A stretch of DNA of 8,787 nt from Gammaproteobacteria bacterium (GTDB taxonomy: Bacteria; Pseudomonadota; Gammaproteobacteria; Berkiellales; Berkiellaceae): NCBI GenBank assembly GCA_016874315.1, contig VGTX01000034.1, positions 1 to 8,787 on the forward strand. The letters run 5' to 3'. The notes under the pieces were generated by a model. The model was not told where the DNA came from and made no database searches. It saw nothing but the letters and a program-made list of their open reading frames with translations. Of the stretch, positions 1-7,800 are shown one piece after another (within the stretch, counting starts at the first letter, position 1; every line of letters begins with the position of its first letter). The translations under genes and the position numbers were made by a program.

Positions 1-1083
1 ATGAATGCTTCCATGATTAATAAGACCGATAATATCACCAGCAACAGCTTCCGCGACATGTACTCGGTCTTGTCCTAAAAATTGCATGGCTTGTGTATGA
101 TTGAGAAATTTTTCACCTTCAATATGATAAAGTTTTTGTCCTTTTGTATAAGATCCAGAACAAATACGACAAAATGCCACACGGTCACGATGGTTTAAAT
201 CCATATTCGCCTGAATCTTAAAAACAAATGCGCGAAAAACTGAATCATTCGGATCGATAGCTTTGCTTGTTTGTGTAAGTCTTGGTCTTGGGTCTGGAGC
301 ATATTCCGCAAATCCATCTAAGAGCTCGGATATCCCGAAGTTGTTTAATGCCGAACCAAAATAAACAGGCGTCATTTTTCCAGCTAAGTATGCTTCTTTA
401 TTAAAGACACAGGATTGCGCAAGCTCAATAGAATCTAGCAATTCTTGATAATCATATTCTGACATTTGTTCTTTTAACGCCGTTAAAGGAACTTCTGTTG
501 GTTCTTGGATAAGAAAGTTTTTTCCAGCTTCATAGAGAAAACACGTTTTTTTCAAAAAATGATACACCCCTAAAAAATCTCGACCCATTCCAATTGGCCA
601 TGTAATTGGTGCTGTTTTAATTCCAAGAGCTGACTCAATTTCATCAAGTAAGCTTAATGGGTCGCGTGCCCCTCGATCGAGTTTATTGATAAATGTAATA
701 ATAGGGATGTCACGCATCCGACATATATCCATTAATTTACGTGTTCGCTCTTCAACCCCTTTTACAGCATCAATGACCATTAGCGCCGAATCTACCGCAG
801 TTAATGTTCGATATGTGTCTTCTGAAAAGTCTTCATGTCCAGGTGTGTCTAATAGGTTAAATAAACAGCTTTTATGCTCGAACTGCATAACCGAGGTGCT
901 AATCGAAATTCCACGCTGACGCTCGATTTCCATCCAATCGGAACGTGCTGATTGCGTTGTTTTACGGCTTTTGACACTGCCTGCTTCATGAATAGCGCCG
1001 CAAAATAAGAGAAATTTTTCTGTAAGTGTTGTTTTTCCAGCATCAGGGTGGGAAATAATTGCAAATGTTCTTCGATGAAGCAT
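1..1083 (-). CDS. prfC: Peptide chain release factor 3 (RF3), N-terminal 361 residues, cut by left window edge
   Basis: RF3 is the translational GTPase that recycles RF1/RF2 from the ribosome after peptide release, acting in the cytosol. The GTPase motifs are all visible: P-loop SHPDAGKTT (residues 11-19), switch I around QRGISI (56-61), DTPGHEDF (79-86), NKLD (133-136) and a G5-like GSALNNFG (243-250). The stretch EDFSEDTYRTLTAVD and the later FVFKIQANMD and HRDRVAF motifs (from about 287) are typical of RF3 and separate it from EF-G. Domain II begins near residue 280, and the sequence leaves the window at residue 361; E. coli RF3 is about 529 residues, so roughly 165 are missing. The start is the only possible one: an in-frame TGA lies seven codons upstream, with no other ATG, GTG or TTG between. 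This makes the N-terminus about nine residues shorter than E. coli RF3 as I remember it. Only a weak GAG ribosome-binding candidate precedes it. No frameshift or lost motif is seen. Confidence 0.97.
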   Translation of the reverse strand, partial: MLHRRTFAIISHPDAGKTTLTEKFLLFCGAIHEAGSVKSRKTTQSARSDWMEIERQRGISISTSVMQFEHKSCLFNLLDTPGHEDFSEDTYRTLTAVDSALMVIDAVKGVEERTRKLMDICRMRDIPIITFINKLDRGARDPLSLLDEIESALGIKTAPITWPIGMGRDFLGVYHFLKKTCFLYEAGKNFLIQEPTEVPLTALKEQMSEYDYQELLDSIELAQSCVFNKEAYLAGKMTPVYFGSALNNFGISELLDGFAEYAPDPRPRLTQTSKAIDPNDSVFRAFVFKIQANMDLNHRDRVAFCRICSGSYTKGQKLYHIEGEKFLNHTQAMQFLGQDRVHVAEAVAGDIIGLINHGSIH

Positions 1084-1103
1084 ATGTGTCTCAAATTCAA
1101 GTC

Positions 1104-1138
1104 ATGATTTTTATCAAAGTATTATATCGCAAAATCAT
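1104..1138. repeat. AT-rich inverted repeat flanking the prfC -10 box
   Basis: ATGATTTT at 1104-1111 is the exact reverse complement of AAAATCAT at 1131-1138, with a 19-base spacer that contains the TATAAT box. The arms hold a single G or C base pair each, so it is a poor RNA hairpin and not a terminator: there is no GC-rich stem and no clean T-run. It could be two half-sites for a DNA-binding protein, or chance in AT-rich sequence. Confidence 0.35.
1121..1126 (-). promoter_or_regulatory. Candidate -10 box (TATAAT) upstream of prfC
   Basis: A perfect TATAAT is read on the minus strand 37 bases before the prfC start codon, which would give a short leader of about 30 bases. No good -35 box is found at 16-18 bp: the hexamer at 17 bp is GATGAT. 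The closest TTGA-type hexamer (TTGAAC, 1152-1157) is 25 bp away, which is too far. In AT-rich DNA a lone TATAAT arises easily by chance, so this is a weak call. The box sits inside the loop of an AT-rich inverted repeat. Confidence 0.35.
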
Positions 1139-1184
1139 TAATAATCATCATGTTCAATCCTAAGATGACGTTATTTAAGAGGAA

Positions 1185-1316
1185 TTATCGATACACTGAG
1201 GAGATCACGCAGTATGTGATCGCCAAAAGAATCAACCCAATGCCTGCAAATCCAATCAAGAGACGTCGCATAATGCGTTTAAGAGGACCTAATCCACTCG
1301 AATCATATTTTCTCAT
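1185..1316 (-). CDS. Small single-helix membrane peptide, 43 residues, function unknown
   Basis: An ORF of 43 codons with ATG at 1316 and TAA at 1185. The protein has a basic N-terminal third (MRKYDSSGLGPLKRIMRR), one hydrophobic segment of about 22 residues (roughly 19-40, beginning LLIGFAGIGLILLAIT) and a short VYR end. The positive charges before the helix predict the N-terminus in the cytoplasm and a single inner-membrane helix. Support for it being real: it fills an otherwise empty gap, keeps the orientation of its neighbours, begins 31 bp after the OmpA-like gene ends, and has classic small-membrane-protein composition. Against it: no Shine-Dalgarno is visible. A second in-frame ATG at 1271 (Met16) would give a 28-residue peptide starting MRRLLIG, and the promoter-like hexamers over the first codons would favour that shorter product. 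I do not recognise the family. The ORF on the opposite strand across this interval shows no protein-like features. Confidence 0.5.
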   Translation of the reverse strand: MRKYDSSGLGPLKRIMRRLLIGFAGIGLILLAITYCVISSVYR

Positions 1317-1329
1317 GTTATGTAGTCAA
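1302..1329 (-). promoter_or_regulatory. Sigma70-like promoter overlapping the 5' codons of the small membrane peptide
   Basis: TTGACT (1324-1329) and TATGAT (1302-1307) are separated by 16 bp on the minus strand, each matching the consensus at five of six positions. Transcription would begin near 1295, inside the 43-codon ORF and upstream of its internal ATG at 1271. It could therefore drive a 28-residue form of the peptide, prfC (leader of about 210 bases), or both. It is the best promoter match in the non-coding part of the window, but no expression evidence is available. Confidence 0.4.
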
Positions 1330-1347
1330 GACTGCGTAAGGTTACAA

Positions 1348-1824
1348 TTATTCAAGATATAAAATCTCTATTCGTCGATTTAAGCCTTGAGCTTGGGGGT
1401 TATTTGATAGAGCAATAGGCTCTTCATTGCCTTTATTTGTTGTCTTGATTTGCTTGGGTAAAACACCTTGCTCAATCATGTAATCTTGGACATTATCCGC
1501 ACGGGCTTGTGCTATTTTTTTATTATCAGATGCTGAGCCGTACAAATCGCCATGGCCAACTATCAATATTTTTTGCGTAGGATGTAACTTTAAATATTCA
1601 ATTAAACTTTGCATAAGCTTTTTTTGCATGGAGTCTAATATAACTTCCCCTGGGGCGTAGTAATATAATGATGTCAACTTTTCAACATCTTGCTTTGTCA
1701 GTGTATTTCCAATAGAGCGAACATGCGCATGATCGGAGAGATTATTTCGATCATCAACAGAAGATGCAGCGCAGTTTGTCATGAGTAAACTGCCTGCAAA
1801 AAAAAGAAGAAGGTTATAACTCAT
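1348..1824 (-). CDS. OmpA/Pal-like peptidoglycan-binding protein, putative lipoprotein (158 aa)
   Basis: The protein is predicted to tether the cell envelope to peptidoglycan. Residues 1-18 form a hydrophobic export signal (LLLFFAGSLLM) ending in Cys18. The lipobox reads MTNC, with Asn before the Cys and no Lys or Arg in the n-region, so lipidation is likely but not textbook. Alanine follows the Cys, compatible with outer-membrane sorting. Residues about 52-157 are an OmpA C-terminal domain: ILIVGHGD (86-93), ARADNV (107-112), KGNEEP (131-136) and the final NRRIEI (149-154). Asp93 and Arg108, 15 residues apart as in OmpA, are the pair known to bind diaminopimelate. It is only a signal plus this domain, with no beta-barrel. 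The start is fixed by an in-frame stop four codons upstream. It lies 44 bp after the giant ankyrin gene, same strand, probably co-transcribed. Pal is normally next to tolB and ybgF, which are absent here; DotK/IcmN is another OmpA-domain lipoprotein, but no Dot/Icm gene is adjacent. Confidence 0.85.
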   Translation of the reverse strand: MSYNLLLFFAGSLLMTNCAASSVDDRNNLSDHAHVRSIGNTLTKQDVEKLTSLYYYAPGEVILDSMQKKLMQSLIEYLKLHPTQKILIVGHGDLYGSASDNKKIAQARADNVQDYMIEQGVLPKQIKTTNKGNEEPIALSNNPQAQGLNRRIEILYLE

Positions 1825-1852
1825 ATATACGGTTTATTTGAAACTATAACCT
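1811..1852 (-). promoter_or_regulatory. Inverted repeat enclosing the start codon of the OmpA-like gene
   Basis: In the mRNA sense, AGGTTATA (1845-1852) pairs exactly with TATAACCT (1811-1818), and the 26-base loop holds the ATG at 1822-1824. The AGG in the upstream arm, extended to GAGG at 1851-1854, is the only Shine-Dalgarno-like purine run nearby, but it lies about 26 bases before the ATG, too far for normal use. The eight-pair stem is AT-rich and weak, so it may be chance or may tune initiation. Confidence 0.3.
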
Positions 1853-1868
1853 CATTTTAGCTCATTGC

Positions 1869-4800
1869 TTACGGTTTGCTCTTTTTATTATTGGGACTTG
1901 ATTTTGGTTGAGTGGCGCCAACTCTGCCTGGATGTGTACTGAAAGTTAGGATATTGTTTTGCGCTGGAGACTTTTGTTGGTATTGTGCACTTGCTTCACA
2001 ATTGATACCCGCTTTTTTGACCGATTGCATAACCCATCCCATAATATGATCTCTAAACAGTTCAGCCCATTTCGTGTTCATGCTATTAACAGTTGTTATC
2101 GAGTCATTTGACATTCCGAATATCTTGCTGTGGAGATAAATCATTCTGGCTTCATGGATTATTGAATGAATAAGATGTGAAGCGGGCATTTTGGGACCAA
2201 GCAACCATAGAATTCCATTTTTTTGCACTTCGTTATATCCATCTAAGATTGTTGCAGATCCATGAGCAAAAGATGCAATCAACTGCTTCTCATTAAGACG
2301 TTCATTTGGATTGAGTGAATATAGTGTTTCAAGTAAATGCTGTATGCGTGGAGATGTTTCGCGTAATGGCTCAGATTGTTTTAGATAACGAAGATCTATT
2401 TCTCGCGAGGCAAAGCGATTGAGGTACGCGAAAATTTCCGTATGGCTGTTTTGTGTTTCAGTGGATACTTTAGTAACAAGGAGTTTGGCGATAGCAATTG
2501 CCGCATTTTGTATAAAAAGATCACAAGGCTTTGTGGCTGAATTCATAATGTTTTTTTCTAAAAAGTTTAGATCGAAACCTAGGCGTGCAGGGGCGGCTGT
2601 AAGAGATAATTGCTCTTTTTTTAAAGCCAATTCAAAGCGTTTGAATAGTATTTCGTGATATTTGATAAGGGATTCATCTGATCGGTAAAAAAGTAACTCA
2701 ATGAGCGTTAACAGTAAATCCTCTAATACCTGAAAAGGTTTTTCAGAGTATTGGTAAAGTGTTTCAATCATTGGTTGGACATCGGGTATAAAGTAGGCAG
2801 TTAATGTGGCTCCTTTATCTAATATCAAGCGTTCGAATTGCTCTTTTGAGATTGATGCTGATGCTAGGAACTTTGATATTACTCCGGCAGTGCTATCGAC
2901 AGAGAGGAGTAATTTTAAATCATCGAGCACAGAAGATGTTTCGCGAATATAAATATCTTTTAAAAGAACATTATTTTTTTGAATTCCTTGAGTCAAAAAG
3001 TAGTAAATCTGGTCAGCTTCTTCTGGTATGCTAAATTTCTCAGACAGTAATTGACGATTGCTCGTAACTCCGTCTTTCGATTTATTCCATAATCCTACAG
3101 TGTCATAACAACGTTCTAATATGATTGTAACACAGCTGTACTCCTCATTTTCTATAAAATCTGGAATGCATTTTTCAAATAAGCTAAACAATCCCGAACT
3201 TACGATTGGATTCTTGCTATATGCAGGAGAAACGGATGCCCAGTACAACATGTTCACGAATAGTGGGGATAATGAATGATTGTTAATTTTCTTAGTAAAG
3301 ATAGGGTATAAGACTTGTTCATAAAATTGATCTATTACTACTTGGTTACTATCAAGTATGATATTAAACATTGAATCATGCTCGCTGTTTTCAATGGCGT
3401 AATTTATTATGGCATGAAGATATTCCAGGGCTTTTGGATTCGTTTTTCCCATATCTTCTTGATGAAAAGCAGCTGTTAAGATCATTGATCCAAGTTTTCC
3501 AACAGAGTGTTTGTTAATAGCTATTGGCAGATCTTGCAGAGGATAATTTTCCGAAAAATTATTAAATAAAAATATTGCACACAATTGCACGATATCGGAA
3601 TTGGAATAAAGTATTTCTTGTCTAATTGCATCAAAACTACTAGCACCCATTAATGAAATATAAGGTGTTTGCGCATAATCTAAGAGAATTTTGACTAATT
3701 CAGTCGATTTTTTCATTACAGCATCGAATAATACACTCATGCCGTTTTTATGATGGGTTTTGTATAGAAAGTTTTTTTGAAATTCGATAGGTTGTTGTTT
3801 GAGTTTTGCTAATATCGCTAACACAATCGGGATGTTCTGCGCATTAATTGCCCTTGATAACGCAGTTTCATTATTGCTGTTACAAAAATATAAGCGCCGC
3901 TCTTCATTAATTAATTTTAAAGCAAGATCTTGATGATTATGAGTGATAGCAAGCATTAACACTGATTTTTCTGTGGAAAATTCTTGCAGCATATTGTATG
4001 AGTGTAATAGATTTATGGTCGTGCTGTTACTATCCATTAGCGCATATTCGATAATATGTATATTTTGAATCGATTGATTATCAATCTTTCCACCTGCATG
4101 TAATAGCATTTCTAATAGTTCATTAGATAAATCTATTGGGAGATTCTTATTTTCCCAGTTAACGATAGCATAAGAGGTTGGATTCACTTGCACACGGTTT
4201 GTAGGCAAATTCATATTTAATATCTGATTAACATCTGGATGAGAAAGGATACTCTGAATAATTTTTTTATATTCGGTATATAAATGAGCGTGCGTTTTAG
4301 CATGCATCACCGCTTGAAGTAATATTGAACTTCCGCCACCAGATGGAGTGATATTAATATCTGCTCCATAATTGATTAAAATATTAAATGCTTCGCTGTC
4401 ACCAGCCATTATGGCATAAAGAAGAGAGGAGCCACTCACCTCACTTCCTAGTGTTTTTATTTGATCGTTCAGGGCGGTTTTTAGCATGCCATACTCTTGA
4501 TAGAGTTCACATAGTTCTTTCAAAAGATCGTGTTTTCCATGAAATGCAAAAGTCATCAGTGGTAGAGATGCATTGCTAGTTATAAGCAAACTTGGCTCTA
4601 TTCTTAATAGCGCAAGTACGAATGCATGGTGTTGGTTATGCAGAGCAATATCTAATGCAGTTTGCTGGGTTTCTCCATCGGTAACTGTGATGTATTCCTG
4701 TCTAGCATTGTCATTCATGAGGCTAATTTTTTTCAGCATTGGTTCAAATAGCGTATCAATTGAATATTTCACAATTAAAATCAAAAGAGTTTGTTCGCAC

Positions 4801-7800
4801 CCATCATAAAGACAAACTAAAGGGTTGTTAAGGTATTTTTCAATACTACTAAAACGAGCGATATGATTTTTTAGAATTTGCTCAGGAGCACTGATTGGGT
4901 GATTTTCAATATACCCAATTGTATTGACCATATTTTGAATTGTGGCAAATGAAGATCGCGATTCATCTAGTAAAAGCTCGATAATAGAGGTATTTTCTGA
5001 TGTAAGAGCGCTTAATAACAGAGACCATTGAGGTAGTGTAACGAATGTGTCGATTGCAAATAAAGAGAGGCATTTTTCAGCCATAGGATGGTGATGCTCA
5101 ATCAGGTAGCATAAAGCGTTTTTATTATTATCTGCTGACGAGTTATAGATTTTTTCCCATACAGTTGGTGTGGTTGCAGATTTTTTATTAAGCAAATCTA
5201 AAACAAATCCATTGTTGTATTTTGCTGCAGCAATAATTACTTCCTGTATATCCCATTCGATTGCATGATCGTCAAAATAAGCAATCAAAAGAGTAAGCAT
5301 TTGTTCCATATTAAATTCGATTGCACGTGCTAAGAAATGCTTTGTAAGGAGAGTTTCAACAAATTCTGTTGTATAAGCAGCAGATTCTAATAAGATTGCT
5401 ACAAAGGGTAAAGCATGGTCACTCTGAATAGTGGTAATCATTGATTGCATCAAATCATTAGGTTGTGCTGCATGTTCCATACTTGCTTTAAGTAATTTTC
5501 TGATAAATGAATTGAGAATCATTGATCTGAATTCTTCTTTTTGTTCTATGGCTTCAATAAGCTCTAGAATTGCCGTAGGTTTCTCTTCGATGAGTTTTTG
5601 AATGGATTGTTCAATTTGCTGTTCTGTGCATACTTGGATTACTTCAAGAAGTGACTCGATCTTATGAGAATATAAGGCGCTTATAACAATGTGTTTGATT
5701 GCAATATCATTGATATTGGATATATTTGTGGCGGAGTTCGTAAAAATTTGACGAATGAGGTAACTGGATGCTGCATCTGAAATGGGTGCAATGATCAGAT
5801 CGATGATTAATAAATTAACCTCGGTATTGATAATTTCATACGACTCAGTAAAACACTCATTCTTCATTAGATACGATACAAGAGCTATTATTTTCTCTTT
5901 TGACATGTTTTCTGCAAATAAACAGTTTCTTAATAAATATGCAGGAGGTTTCAGATTAAATTTGTTTCCAACTATAAACAAAGTTTCTATCACGTTCATG
6001 TTTGCATCAGCACAATATGCACTGACAATCACATCATGAAAAAGAGAGGCCAGTTCACTACACTCTTCTGCTTCTAAATGTTCGAAAGGAGTTGGTAATT
6101 GGCTTAGTAGAGCTCCCAAAATCCATTCACATAATTCCCAGTTCGATATTTTTAGAGTTGCAAGAAGCCCCTGGCAATAAATCTTGAAGGTTTCAGGAGT
6201 TATGGAGGTGTTTGGTGTAATGATTAATTCATAAAGGCGTTGCATGAAATCGGTGTCTTGATAAATATGACCATGTATTGCTGGATACTTAGCAAAATTT
6301 TGCTTAAAAATTACGAGATTGTTTTCGGCGTGTGTTTGGTTCGTATTTTTTTTATCTTCGATAATGTTGAGTAAGAGTGAGAGGTATTTCGTATTATCAT
6401 TTTTTTGCCCGCCCAGTGCGATGAATTGAGCAATATGATTTTCTTCGAAGCAATAATGCTTACTCCATAATGAAACAACGCTCTGAACTACAGTGATATC
6501 CCAATCAGAATCTGGTTGACCAAGTGTTTTTAATAAGAGAGATAATTCATCGGCGTGCAAAATGAGCGGTTGTTGAGTTTTTATTGAATGATCTATTAAA
6601 AATTTAGTAATCTCTGAGGTGGGCTGTTGTAATGCATGTGTTAATAAGGAAACACCAAATTCATCAGGAGCATGGATATTGGTACTAATAAACGGAGTAA
6701 TCTTTCTTAATGCGTGAATATTATTGGCTTTTGCCGCAACTAGTAAAAGACTCTCATTGGATTTATTGCGAATATTGAAAGGATTGTTACGAGCTAAATC
6801 GGGATGGTTCGGGATGTAACTTGCACATATAGCATCTACATAAGAATCAGCATGTGCAGCAATTGCAAGATGTAAGCTAGAATTACCTTCTGGGTGATAT
6901 GTTGCAAATGCATTTGGCTTGTATTTCGCCAATCGATTAATGAGATTCATATTTTTTGCGTATAGTGCCGCATCTATTACCGTTAGTTCATATTTCTCTG
7001 ACTGGGTTGTAAAAAGCATTTTTTTATTAAAAAGACTAGTTAAGTCTAATGGTGTCACTTTTGATTCAAAGAAGTCTAAAATCCCATTAACAACATATTC
7101 GCGTGGTTTTGAGCGATATATCAGTTTAATAAGAATGTTTATCCACAAAATATCGGAGTTGATCTGCGATATGAAGGTTGTTAATAGAGGGAGGTATGGC
7201 CCTAGTTTTTTATGAGGTTTTTCCAAGATTTTTAATATTATGTTAATAAGATCTTGATGGTTTTTCAGTGTTGCAATTCTATAAGGCTTCATATCAATAT
7301 TTGATATAAAGCACTCAAAAATATGATATCGGTCGTTGTCAATAGCTTGGCTCAAGTGCTCGAGCTCTAATACAAATCCTGCAGATACTAGAATTTGTAA
7401 TGCTGCATGTCCTTCAGGAGATTCCACCAAATAAGTGAAGATTGATTTTTTTTCGATAGGATTTATTGAGTTGTAAAGAGCCTCTCTTTGTGCCTCTCTG
7501 AGGTTTTTTCCAAAGAGTTTTATTGTGGATAGGTCAGCACTTAAAATAGCAGCGCTAAGAGGATTGTGACCTGTCTTTAGATCGATGCAATGAGATAGAT
7601 TTTTATTTTGAGCGCCATGGGCAATCAGTAGTGTGATAATTTCTTTTCGATCGGGATATTCTGTTCTATCTAAAATCGTGGAAATCAGTAGGGGTGTTTG
7701 CGCATCGATTTTTATAAGATGAGTATTGGGAAGGATTGTATACAGTGCCTCAATAATCTTAATATTTTTGTAGATATTTGGATTTTTTTGAGCAATTTTA

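Noticed and set aside
849..1100. Minus-strand ORF of 83 codons overlapping the start of prfC
   Set aside because: It lies in a different frame over the conserved RF3 GTPase region, which fully explains the sequence.
1150..1362. Plus-strand ORF of 70 codons across the gap between the OmpA-like gene and prfC
   Set aside because: It is antisense to the 43-codon membrane peptide and to the end of the OmpA-like gene, its product has no signal, domain or coherent composition, and no ribosome-binding site precedes it.
1825..1868. Intrinsic terminator after the giant ankyrin gene
   Set aside because: The inverted repeat here is AT-rich, has a long loop, lies partly inside the next coding region and is not followed by a T-run.
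1869..1928. E-block type Dot/Icm secretion signal at the C-terminus of the giant protein
   Set aside because: The last 20 residues (PGRVGATQPK and the following SSPNNKKSKP) contain no glutamate and are basic, so the known E-block pattern is absent; secretion by that route cannot be argued from the tail.
2130..2177. Zinc metalloprotease motif in the C-terminal part of the giant protein
   Set aside because: The sequence reads HSIIHEARMIYLH; the HE pair is not followed by a His two residues later, so HExxH is not satisfied. The His cluster is kept only as an observation.
6919..7215. Plus-strand ORF of 98 codons, the longest on that strand
   Set aside because: It is antisense to ankyrin cluster 2 of the giant gene, and its product shows no recognisable domain. 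Long antisense frames are expected opposite such a large gene.
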